Source of the DNA: Dethiothermospora halolimnae | Lineage (GTDB): Bacteria; Bacillota; Clostridia; Tissierellales; VENL01 | Length of the DNA: 23,219 nucleotides | Assembly: GCF_037577855.1 (NCBI RefSeq) | Contig: NZ_JBAKFX010000060.1 | Location: 1-23,219 of the forward strand | Reading direction: 5' to 3' | In this document: piece after piece, positions 1 to 6,890 of the stretch | Layout: the number at the start of each line of letters is the position of its first letter | How positions within the stretch are numbered: position 1 is the stretch's first letter | Notes under the pieces: generated by a model | Told to the model about the DNA's origin: nothing | Databases searched by the model: none | Seen by the model: the letters and a program-made list of their open reading frames with translations, nothing else | Program-made: the position numbers and the translations under genes

Positions 1-1
1 G

Positions 2-1381
2 GAAGAAGAGAAGAAAGCGGAAGAAAAGGAAAAAGAAGAGGATGAAAAAGATGAAGAAGAGAAAGAGGAGGCAAAGAAAAAAGGTAGAGGTATTGCATTA
101 GAAAAATCCAATGGAAAGGGATTAGGTCTTATAAAACAAGCGTTAGATATTTTATCAACAGAAGAAGAATCTGAAGAAGATGGACAAGTTTTAGAAGAAG
201 AAAAATTAGAAATTGAAACTGAATTAGAAGATCTAAAAATTAAATTAGAAGAAGCTATAGCATTAGGAGACGAAGAATTAATAGGAGAATTAGAAGAAGA
301 AGTTCTAGAGCTAGAAAAAGATTTAACGGAAGTAAATGAAGCAATAGAAAACTTATCACTAACAGAAGGGGAAAAATTAGAAAAAGAAAAGTTAGTGATT
401 GAAACTGGACTAGAGGATTTAATGTCTCAGTTACAAAAGGCTAAAGAAGCAGGAGATGCAGAATTAGTAGAGAAATTAGAATCGGAAATTGAAAGCTTAG
501 AAGGAGAATTGTTAGAGGTAAATGAGGAAATAAGTAATCTTCCAATAAATAAAGTGAAAGAATTAGAAGAGGAAAAGTTGGGAATTGAAACTGAATTAGA
601 AGATTTAAAGATTAAGTTAGAAGAAGCAAAAGAAGCTGGAGACATAGAATTGGTAGCAGGGTTAGAATCAGAAATTAAAACATTGGAAGAAAATCTAGTT
701 AAGGTAGAAGAAGATATAAATAGCTTACCACTAACAGAAGAAGAAGAGCTAAAAAGAGAAAGACTAGTGATTGAAACCGGATTAGAAGATTTAAAATCTC
801 AGCTAGAAAAGGCTAAAGAAGCAGAAGATGTAGCTTTAGTAGAGGAATTAGAGACAGAAATTAAAAACTTAGAAGAAGATTTAATAGAAGTAGAAGGCGA
901 AATAGAGAATTTACCAGTAAATAAAGTAGAAAATCTAGAAAAAGATAAATTAGAGATTGAAACTGAATTACAGGATTTAGAAACTAAGTTAGAAGAAGCA
1001 AAAGAAGCAGGAGATGCAGAATTAGTGGAAGAACTAGAAAAAGAGATTACAGGACTAAAGGATAATTTGAAAACTATAGAAGAAGAGTTGACTAATATAG
1101 AAGAGAGTTCATTGGCAGCCCAATATGATGATATAGAAACAGAAGAGTTAGAAAAAATATTGAATGAGTTACTTGATAAAACTTCCGATAATAAAAATAT
1201 GACAAAGGAAGTATTAATAGAGCAACTATCTAAACTTGGAATAGATACATATTATGATGAAGAAACAGAAAGTCTTAAGATAGTTGAAAAAACTGAAGAA
1301 GATAAAGAGAATATAGATGAAGAAGATACAGAAGAAACAAAGGAAGATGAAGAGACAGAAGAAAGTTTAATAACAGAATAG
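2..1381 (+). CDS. Acidic coiled-coil tandem-repeat protein, 5' end outside window
   Basis: The frame is open from the first bases of the window, so this is the C-terminal part (about 459 residues) of a larger protein; the apparent GTG start at 395 is internal. The start of the visible part is a Glu/Lys-rich linker, then a short GRGIALEKS/GKGLGL stretch. Five tandem 62-residue units follow, beginning at nt 206, 392, 578, 764 and 950, each starting with L-x-IET-x-L-x-DL and carrying an EAKEAGD-like turn between two predicted coiled-coil helices. Units 1, 3 and 5 resemble one another, as do 2 and 4, so the true period is a 124-residue dimer. The tail is a non-repeat segment (EELEKILNELLDK, then VLIEQLSKLGIDTYY) ending in an acidic ESLITE. 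No signal peptide, membrane segment or catalytic motif is visible in this part. Function not recognised; a structural or surface/scaffold protein is a guess. Confidence 0.85.
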   Translation, partial: EEEKKAEEKEKEEDEKDEEEKEEAKKKGRGIALEKSNGKGLGLIKQALDILSTEEESEEDGQVLEEEKLEIETELEDLKIKLEEAIALGDEELIGELEEEVLELEKDLTEVNEAIENLSLTEGEKLEKEKLVIETGLEDLMSQLQKAKEAGDAELVEKLESEIESLEGELLEVNEEISNLPINKVKELEEEKLGIETELEDLKIKLEEAKEAGDIELVAGLESEIKTLEENLVKVEEDINSLPLTEEEELKRERLVIETGLEDLKSQLEKAKEAEDVALVEELETEIKNLEEDLIEVEGEIENLPVNKVENLEKDKLEIETELQDLETKLEEAKEAGDAELVEELEKEITGLKDNLKTIEEELTNIEESSLAAQYDDIETEELEKILNELLDKTSDNKNMTKEVLIEQLSKLGIDTYYDEETESLKIVEKTEEDKENIDEEDTEETKEDEETEESLITE

Positions 1382-1398
1382 GAGTTTAAAATATATAT

Positions 1399-1429
1399 GA
1401 ACAAAGACCCCTTTGGGGCTTCTTTGTTC
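1399..1429 (+). terminator. Hairpin after the coiled-coil gene
   Basis: Nested stem: GAACAAAGA (1399-1407) pairs with TCTTTGTTC (1421-1429), and CCCC (1408-1411) pairs with GGGG (1415-1418) over a TTT loop. It starts 17 bases past the stop codon. There is no clear T run, so it is a likely but not classic terminator. Confidence 0.65.
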
Positions 1430-1484
1430 AGTTCATAGTGGAAGATACAGAGAACAGAGATTTTCATATCCCATAAGAGTGTGT

Positions 1485-1508
1485 AGGGCTTCAATATATT
1501 GAAGCCCT
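1485..1508. repeat. Perfect 24-base palindrome
   Basis: AGGGCTTCAATA (1485-1496) is immediately followed by its reverse complement (1497-1508). No T run follows on the plus strand. It may be a terminator for the convergent small gene at 1596-1787 or a protein-binding site. The rest of 1382-1595 shows nothing else recognisable. Confidence 0.55.
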
Positions 1509-1595
1509 TATGTATTCTTCTAAAGGACCTAATATAGCAGATACTGTATTTTTCTAATTTTATTAACTCTATATTACAAAATATATGAAAATAAA

Positions 1596-1787
1596 TTAAA
1601 TATTGTGAATCCTATGAAAAAGCCTACTATTAAAATCAATGGTTGTAAAAAAAGGTTTAAACGGATCATCATGATATCTCTCGAATAATATAGGTAGTTT
1701 ATATCCTTTAAATCTTTTTAGAATATAGCGCAGCATAAAGTAAAATATAAACATAAAAATAAGGGAAAATGAAAGTGTTGGACTCAT
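1596..1787 (-). CDS. Small membrane protein, unknown
   Basis: A 63-residue product with one strongly hydrophobic N-terminal segment (about residues 5-22, SFSLIFMFIFYFMLRYIL), then a basic patch (KRFKGYK) and a soluble tail of about 30 residues. The ATG at 1787 is supported by a strong AAGGAGGTAT ribosome binding site close upstream on the minus strand, which is the main reason to believe the gene. It is convergent with the coiled-coil gene and divergent from the radical SAM cluster. The family is not recognised. The tail could be a remnant of something longer, but no continuing frame is evident. Confidence 0.5.
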   Translation of the reverse strand: MSPTLSFSLIFMFIFYFMLRYILKRFKGYKLPILFERYHDDPFKPFFTTIDFNSRLFHRIHNI

Positions 1788-1920
1788 AAATATACCTCCT
1801 TACTTAGCAAATATATGACTTCTTATGTAGATAATGAATATATCCCACTCAAATCTATTCTTTCTTGTCTTTGAATCATAAAATCACCCACTTAAAATTA
1901 AGATAATATAATTATACCAT

Positions 1921-1964
1921 AAAAAGCTTGAGAAACCTGTTATATAAGAATTCTCAAGCTTTTT
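1921..1964. terminator. Bidirectional-type hairpin
   Basis: Perfect 14-bp stem: AAAAAGCTTGAGAA (1921-1934) with TTCTCAAGCTTTTT (1951-1964), ending in T runs on either strand. It stands alone between the small minus-strand gene and the RiPP promoter and would insulate the cluster from upstream transcription. Confidence 0.65.
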
Positions 1965-1993
1965 ATGTTTTGAACCCAATTTTCAGTTTCTCA

Positions 1994-2071
1994 GTGACAT
2001 CGAAGGAATCTGTCACATTTTATAATTTATTTTTTTATTGTGTGATTAAAAACAAAGTATAAAATGTGACA
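1994..2071. promoter_or_regulatory. Three-part inverted repeat upstream of the cluster promoter
   Basis: TGTCACATTTTAT (2011-2023) and ATAAAATGTGACA (2059-2071) form a perfect 13-bp inverted repeat with a 35-base spacer. A third GTGACA (1994-1999) can pair with the TGTCAC at 2011. The block ends about 60 bases before the -35 box at 2131, so it is probably not transcribed from that promoter and looks more like a regulator-binding array than an attenuator. Inference only. The remainder of 1788-2130 holds no visible gene. Confidence 0.45.
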
Positions 2072-2130
2072 AAATCAAACATTTAAATATATAAAAGAGT
2101 AATATGAGTAACAATATAATGAAAAAATAG

Positions 2131-2159
2131 TTGCATAAAAAACACTTTACTGTTATAAT
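2131..2159 (+). promoter_or_regulatory. Promoter of the RiPP cluster
   Basis: TTGCAT (-35, 2131-2136), a 17-base spacer and TATAAT (-10, 2154-2159) with a TG one base before the -10 (extended -10). It would give a leader of about 110 bases before the first radical SAM gene, and is among the best matches to a housekeeping promoter in the window. Confidence 0.7.
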
Positions 2160-2280
2160 GAATTTAATATAAAAAGTAATAATGCTAGAATTTAATACAA
2201 AAATGTAATTAGTTAAAGGGATTTAATGAATTTGAACATAAAAAGTCACTATATTATGATGATTGCTATGGGGTGAAGAT

Positions 2281-3375
2281 ATGTTTAATTTAACGATTGA
2301 GATAAATCAGATATGTAATCTCAAATGTAAGTATTGTTATGTTGTAGATAAAGATGGTAAGGAAATGGATTTTGATATTGCATTAAAAACTATTGATTAT
2401 GGATTGACAGAAGCAAGACAGTTTAGTGACAACACTTTGCAAATAAATTTCATTGGAGGAGAGCCGCTTATTAGTTTTGATTTATTAAGTAAAATTTTAG
2501 ATCATGTGGAACTGAAAAAAAATTCTACTAAGGTTATGTACACTGTATCCACTAATGGAATATATATAAATAAATATATTATGGAGTTTTTAAAAAAATA
2601 TAATTTTTTAATAAAGACAAGCTTGGATGGAACTAAAGAATCCAATGATATAAATAGGGTAGATTATTCGAATCAAGGGAGCTACGATAAATTTATAAAC
2701 AATATTGACCTATTAAGGAAATACGAAAAAGAAACTGGAAATATTATTCAATTGACTAATGTAGTGACTAAAAACAACTTTACTAATTTTTATAATAACA
2801 TTCTTCATTTAACTTATGATTTGGGATTTAAATACATAGATACTGGTTTTGACGGATTAGTAGATTTAACACAAGATGAGTATGATTTTTTTAATGATGA
2901 AATTGATAAGACTTTTGATTATTATAAAAATTGTATCTTATCTCCAAAAGCATTTAACTTTTCTCTGATTGAGAAAAAATACTTTGATTTTAAGGCTTTT
3001 AAATCCTTTTATTCTTGTAGAGGAGGAATAGTGGGAGCTTATATCAAAACTAATGGAGATATTTATGCATGTCCTAAAGCAAATGAAGCAGGTATAGATT
3101 TTGGCAATGTTGTTACGGGTATAGATCTTGAAAAAATAATATCTATTAATAATATCGAAGGTATCAACATTAGTAAATGTAAATCATGTAAATTTAATGA
3201 TATTTGTAGAAATCAAAGGTGTGTTTTTGGCAATCTAGCTGCTAATGGAAGCATTAATAGTCCAAGTGAATTTGGATGTTGGTTGGCAAAAAAGAATTAT
3301 AATATTATCATTGATAATAAAGAGTTTTTTCATAAAATATTTCATAATGTTAAAGGTGAATATCAAGTAAATTAA
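2281..3375 (+). CDS. Radical SAM/SPASM peptide maturase 1
   Basis: Predicted cytoplasmic radical SAM enzyme of 364 residues that would modify the peptide encoded at 4819. The N-terminus has the iron-sulfur motif CNLKCKYC (Cys12, Cys16, Cys19) and the SAM-binding GGEP (59-62). The C-terminal SPASM/twitch region has cysteines at about 246, 264, 300, 303, 309, 314 and 333, enough for auxiliary clusters. I start at ATG 2281 because GGGGTG lies just upstream (2270-2275); an in-frame ATG at 2263 would put that site inside the gene. Known: SPASM radical SAM enzymes next to short Cys peptides commonly form thioether or carbon-carbon crosslinks. The C-CRNQRC pattern resembles clostridial peptide maturases of the Clo7bot or CXXX-repeat kind, but that is recall, not a search. 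The exact reaction is unknown. Confidence 0.88.
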   Translation: MFNLTIEINQICNLKCKYCYVVDKDGKEMDFDIALKTIDYGLTEARQFSDNTLQINFIGGEPLISFDLLSKILDHVELKKNSTKVMYTVSTNGIYINKYIMEFLKKYNFLIKTSLDGTKESNDINRVDYSNQGSYDKFINNIDLLRKYEKETGNIIQLTNVVTKNNFTNFYNNILHLTYDLGFKYIDTGFDGLVDLTQDEYDFFNDEIDKTFDYYKNCILSPKAFNFSLIEKKYFDFKAFKSFYSCRGGIVGAYIKTNGDIYACPKANEAGIDFGNVVTGIDLEKIISINNIEGINISKCKSCKFNDICRNQRCVFGNLAANGSINSPSEFGCWLAKKNYNIIIDNKEFFHKIFHNVKGEYQVN

Positions 3376-3490
3376 TTTATATATCCATAATATTATATAG
3401 TTTTTTGTCAAATTCTAATACATTATAACTATATTATTGGTATGAAAGAATATATGTGTTAAAAAGTGTAAAATAAGTTTGTAAGGAGAA

Positions 3491-4750
3491 ATGTATAAAA
3501 TGAAAGTTAAAACATTAAGTGAAAATAATAATGTTGTATTATATTATCCAAATTCTTCTAAGTGGTTGAGGTTTAATGAATCTGACTTTAATTTCCTAAT
3601 AAATAATTACGAATTTTCAGAATTGGAGGAATACTACAACATTAAATCTGATGGCTATCTTGAAGCAAGACCATGCTATAATTCAGTTTATATATCAATG
3701 ACAAATAAATGTAATCTAGAATGTGAATTTTGTGTCACGCAAAAAATCGGAAACGACAGGGAGGAACAGCATACTTATGATAAAGAGTTATCCAATGGAG
3801 ACTTAGAGGACTTTATAATTCCATATTTAAAAGAAATATCATTTAATAAAATTATTATAACTGGAGGAGAACCTCTATGTAATACAGATTTATTAAATAT
3901 ATGTAGAACTCTTAGTGAAAATTTTGGACGAGCTAATTTAATTTTAGAAACAAATGGTTTGCTTTTAGATAAGGAAATGGCAAAAGAGCTCTCCTTATTA
4001 GTTAATAAAATTGAGATTAGCATAGAAAATATAATGGATGATATAAAATTTAAAAAACACATAGAGGAGATTTCTGGGATTATCCATAGTTTAGGAACAC
4101 AATTAATTTTTTCATATGTAATTACTAGGAAAAATATAAACAGTTTGAGAAAAGCTTTAGATTTTAGTGATGAAAACAATTCTTATTTAAACTATAGATT
4201 TGTTCAACCTTTTGATAATAAAATTGAGAGCTTGCTATTAACTAAAAGTGATATTAAAAATATTTATGCTATATTTATAGATTATTTATTAGAAGACAAA
4301 AACAAAAGAAAAATGAATTATGGTCTAGACTTAATAATGAACAATGTAGTGCCTAAGAGTCATTGTAATGCATTTGGAAAAACTATCGCAATATTACCAG
4401 ATGGAAGGGTTACTATATGTGTGAATTTACAAGATGAAAAGTTTCAGATAGGAAAAATTAGTGATTACAACAAAATTGAAAAGAACAAAGAACAAGTCTT
4501 AAACCGTTCTAATATCAAGGAATTATTTAAACATGAAAATGAAAAAAAGTGTAAAGAATGCATATACATAGATTTTTGCGGAGGATTGTGTATAAGTTGT
4601 AGAGGTCATTCCCATACGTATGATTCTGTAGAGTGTGATTTAAGAAAGGTTATAATAAGATATAATTTATTTTATCATAGTAAGTATAATACAATCAAAG
4701 CAAATATCACTTCATTTTTAAATATATTGAATGAATATTTTGATATTTAA
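3491..4750 (+). CDS. Radical SAM/SPASM peptide maturase 2 with recognition-like N-terminus
   Basis: 419 residues. Unlike the other two radical SAM proteins here, the cluster motif CNLECEFC (Cys74, Cys78, Cys81) comes after about 60 extra residues. This extension (VVLYYPNSSKWLRFNESDF and following helices) has the strand-then-helix look of a PqqD-like RiPP recognition element, which would bind the precursor leader; that is inference. GGEP is at 125-128. The C-terminal SPASM region includes CNAFGK, TICVN and CKECIYIDFCGGLC, with more cysteines after. Start: AGGAG at 3484-3488 is only 2 bases from ATG 3491 and 11 from ATG 3500, so three residues at the N-terminus are uncertain. It lies 115 bases after enzyme 1 and 68 bases before the precursor gene, making it the best candidate for the primary peptide-modifying enzyme. 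Confidence 0.88.
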   Translation: MYKMKVKTLSENNNVVLYYPNSSKWLRFNESDFNFLINNYEFSELEEYYNIKSDGYLEARPCYNSVYISMTNKCNLECEFCVTQKIGNDREEQHTYDKELSNGDLEDFIIPYLKEISFNKIIITGGEPLCNTDLLNICRTLSENFGRANLILETNGLLLDKEMAKELSLLVNKIEISIENIMDDIKFKKHIEEISGIIHSLGTQLIFSYVITRKNINSLRKALDFSDENNSYLNYRFVQPFDNKIESLLLTKSDIKNIYAIFIDYLLEDKNKRKMNYGLDLIMNNVVPKSHCNAFGKTIAILPDGRVTICVNLQDEKFQIGKISDYNKIEKNKEQVLNRSNIKELFKHENEKKCKECIYIDFCGGLCISCRGHSHTYDSVECDLRKVIIRYNLFYHSKYNTIKANITSFLNILNEYFDI

Positions 4751-4783
4751 CCCATATTTCCACTGAGAAAATTATAATGGGTT
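4749..4783 (+). promoter_or_regulatory. Hairpin in front of the precursor gene
   Basis: AACCCAT (4749-4755) pairs with ATGGGTT (4777-4783) across a 21-base AT-rich loop. A TATAAT lies in the right half (about 4773-4778) but I find no good -35 partner. It could be a processing or partial-termination site that lets the precursor mRNA accumulate above the enzymes. Weak evidence. Confidence 0.3.
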
Positions 4784-4818
4784 GATATAAACAAAAAATA
4801 AAAATAGGGGGTATTTAA

Positions 4819-4968
4819 ATGAACAAGAAAGAGTTACTCAAAGAAAAGAAGGAATTACTTAAAAAGATTGAAGTTGAAGGTTATGGAAACTGTGCAGATG
4901 AAGAAGACTACAGGTGTGATCATGACTGTATATTTGCTCATAATGCTGTAATATCTGGAGTTGAATAA
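4819..4968 (+). CDS. Candidate RiPP precursor peptide, 49 residues, three Cys
   Basis: ATG 4819 follows GGGGG about 8 bases upstream; the frame ends at TAA 4966-4968. The first 20 residues form a charged amphipathic helix (MNKKELLKEKKELLKKIEVE) typical of a leader. After GYGN comes a Cys-containing core: C25-ADEEDYR-C33-DHD-C37-IFAHNAVISGVE, that is C-x7-C-x3-C with Asp/His between the last two Cys. No signal peptide and no GG-type leader cut is present, matching the peptidase-free exporter and separate S8 protease in the locus. Its position between three radical SAM genes and an ABC exporter is what makes it the substrate candidate. Known: radical SAM maturases join Cys sulfurs to nearby residues in ranthipeptide/sactipeptide-type products. 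No known precursor family is recognised, and crosslink positions cannot be read from sequence. Confidence 0.75.
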   Translation: MNKKELLKEKKELLKKIEVEGYGNCADEEDYRCDHDCIFAHNAVISGVE

Positions 4969-5017
4969 AGTCTAAGTTAAAAAAATAAGTAACAGTTAGT
5001 TAATATACTCAGTGGAT

Positions 5018-5068
5018 TAGAGCATAGATAATAGATATATATAGTCTAATCTATGCTCTATTTTATTT
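5018..5068 (+). terminator. Hairpin plus T-rich tail after the precursor gene
   Basis: TAGAGCATAGA (5018-5028) and TCTATGCTCTA (5050-5060) form a perfect 11-bp stem followed by TTTTATTT. It could terminate most transcripts after the precursor gene and lower exporter expression. A homologous hairpin with one A-A mismatch lies in the leader of the permease gene (9261-9301), so the element was duplicated with the transporter genes and may be a leader attenuator. Confidence 0.6.
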
Positions 5069-5082
5069 GGAGGTTATAATAT

Positions 5083-5148
5083 ATGAGTGAGAATATAATT
5101 GAAATGATTGTGAAAGTTGATGGAAAGGTAAAATATAAAAATGAATAA
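5083..5148 (+). pseudogene. Deletion scar of a permease-ATPase gene pair (21 codons)
   Basis: The ORF MSENIIEMIVKVDGKVKYKNE is a chimera. Bases 5051-5115 match 9292-9356 (hairpin arm, ribosome site and first codons of the FtsX permease, MGKNIIKLIVK) at about 55 of 65 positions. Bases 5116-5160 match 12289-12333 (last codons of the ATPase, VDGKAKYKNK, plus flank) at about 39 of 45 positions. The two matches abut exactly at 5115/5116, and about 2.9 kb present in the other copy is missing. So a second permease/ATPase pair was once here and was removed by one internal deletion. The remnant keeps a good GGAGG site and its stop overlaps the exporter ATG (5141), so it may still be translated and serve translational coupling. 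Confidence 0.8.
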
Positions 5149-6760
5149 AGCATATAATAGATTTGTAAAAGAAATTATAAAAGATAATAGTGGTAGGACC
5201 TTAGCTATAGTTATATTAACATTTGCAAAAATATTTGCAATGGCAACTATTCCAAAAACTTATCAATATATTATAGATAAATCATTAATAAACAAAGATA
5301 TGCATACTTTTACTTACTTAATTATAGTACTTGCCTGTTTATATTTCTTGGATGTATTTTCTGGAATTTACAAAGGCATTTCAGTTACTAAAATTTGTGA
5401 GAGAAATACATATAAACTAAGAAAAAAATTAAATGATAAAATGTTATCAGCAAAGTATAGTGAAATTGTTACTAAAAATCTATCAGAGATAACCTCTTTA
5501 TACACTAATGAAATACGTATAATTAATAACCATATTGGTAATGGGATATTTTCTGTATTTGGGAATATTATACTTTTTGTTATTTCTGCAACTATTATTG
5601 CTGTAGTGGATAAAAGAATTTTTCTATTAACTTTATTAACAATATTCATTTATTATCTTAATGGTAAACTTTGGGCTGATAAAATTAAAGAAAATTCAGA
5701 AATAAATTTTAATGATAATAAGAAGATAATACAAATAATAAATGATAATTATAATAATTTAATAATTAACAAAGTGATGAATTTATTTAAATTTATTAAT
5801 AGTAGATTTGAAAAGTCATACAATAATTATTACAAAAGTTCCATAAAATTAAAAAGCATAAAGATAAAATATAGATACATTTCTACATTACTAGTGTATT
5901 TAATGATGATAGTAATTTGGGCTATAGGTGGTAGAGAAGTGATAAAAAACAATTTATCTATAGGTAGCTTGACTGCATTAATAAGTTATCAGACTATGGT
6001 CTTAGGACCTATACAGAGTGTTAGTAATTTTATCCAAAGTTACAATACAACCACTATTGCACTTGAAAGACTAAATACATTTTTTCACTTAGATAATGAT
6101 TTCATTAATTTAAATGGTGAAAATATAAAAGAAATAGAAAAGATTGAGTTAAATAATATTGGCTTCGGATTTAATGGTGAATTGATATTCGATAATATAA
6201 ATATTGTTGTAGAAAAGGGAGATATATTGGGTATATTTGGTGAATCAGGCTCTGGTAAATCAACTTTATTAAAGGTTTTGAGTGGTTTATATAAGCCTAC
6301 TGAAGGTAATATTTACATAAATGATAAAGATGTCGATAGTATAAATAAAACATCTATTTACAATAAAATAGGATATTTAGAACAAGAATCCAAATTATTT
6401 AATGGCACTATTCGTGAAAATGTTGATTTGGGAAGAAGTATAGATAATAAATTAATTTATGAAGTTCTCAAGAAGCTTAGATTAACTAGAAATAGTGACT
6501 ATAGTTATATGAGTTATAATATAAAAGATTCAGGAGATAATTTATCAGGAGGTCAAAAGAAAAGAATAGATATAGCTAGATCCCTTATAAAGAAACCTGA
6601 ATTAATTTTATTAGACGAATCATTAAGTTCTTTGGATAAAGATTCTAAAAAAAATGTTCTAAATTATATAACTGAAAACAGAGAACAAAAAATAATAGTT
6701 ATAGTATCCCACAATAGAGAAGATTTAAGTATTTGCAATAAATATTTAAATATAAGATAA
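5141..6760 (+). CDS. ABC exporter (fused membrane and ATPase domains)
   Basis: 539 residues. N-terminal type-1 exporter membrane domain with about six hydrophobic segments (roughly 20-42, 57-78, 135-157, 158-174, 246-264, 273-297). The C-terminal ATPase is complete: Walker A GESGSGKS (367-374), Q-loop Q415, signature LSGGQ (468-472), Walker B LILLDE (488-493) and switch His524. There is no C39 peptidase domain, so it would move already-cleaved peptide, consistent with the S8 protease gene next door. The start ATG lacks its own ribosome binding site (upstream is AAATATAAAA); translation probably couples to the 21-codon scar ORF, which overlaps it by 8 bases. Likely role: export of the mature peptide across the cytoplasmic membrane. 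The substrate is inferred from context. Confidence 0.88.
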   Translation: MNKAYNRFVKEIIKDNSGRTLAIVILTFAKIFAMATIPKTYQYIIDKSLINKDMHTFTYLIIVLACLYFLDVFSGIYKGISVTKICERNTYKLRKKLNDKMLSAKYSEIVTKNLSEITSLYTNEIRIINNHIGNGIFSVFGNIILFVISATIIAVVDKRIFLLTLLTIFIYYLNGKLWADKIKENSEINFNDNKKIIQIINDNYNNLIINKVMNLFKFINSRFEKSYNNYYKSSIKLKSIKIKYRYISTLLVYLMMIVIWAIGGREVIKNNLSIGSLTALISYQTMVLGPIQSVSNFIQSYNTTTIALERLNTFFHLDNDFINLNGENIKEIEKIELNNIGFGFNGELIFDNINIVVEKGDILGIFGESGSGKSTLLKVLSGLYKPTEGNIYINDKDVDSINKTSIYNKIGYLEQESKLFNGTIRENVDLGRSIDNKLIYEVLKKLRLTRNSDYSYMSYNIKDSGDNLSGGQKKRIDIARSLIKKPELILLDESLSSLDKDSKKNVLNYITENREQKIIVIVSHNREDLSICNKYLNIR

Positions 6761-6890
6761 TCATCACATTATTATATATATTTTATAGTTAATAAATTCT
6801 TTTAAATGAATTCCATAGTTTATTATAGGTTTAATTCAGATGTTTTATCAAGAATTTGTTTAAAAGTAAGATAATAATGGAGGCATAGAT

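Noticed and set aside
427..645. Minus-strand ORF of 72 codons
   Set aside because: Antisense to the repeat protein; Ser-rich composition is the mirror of Glu/Leu codons and no ribosome site is present.
206..1129. Regular repeats that might suggest a CRISPR array
   Set aside because: The 186-base units are coding, contiguous and diverged, with no spacer structure.
1252..1494. Minus-strand ORF of 80 codons
   Set aside because: Runs through the terminator hairpin and into the antisense of the acidic tail; no ribosome site.
3775..4179. Minus-strand ORF of 134 codons inside radical SAM 2
   Set aside because: Antisense shadow of a clearly coding frame with conserved motifs.
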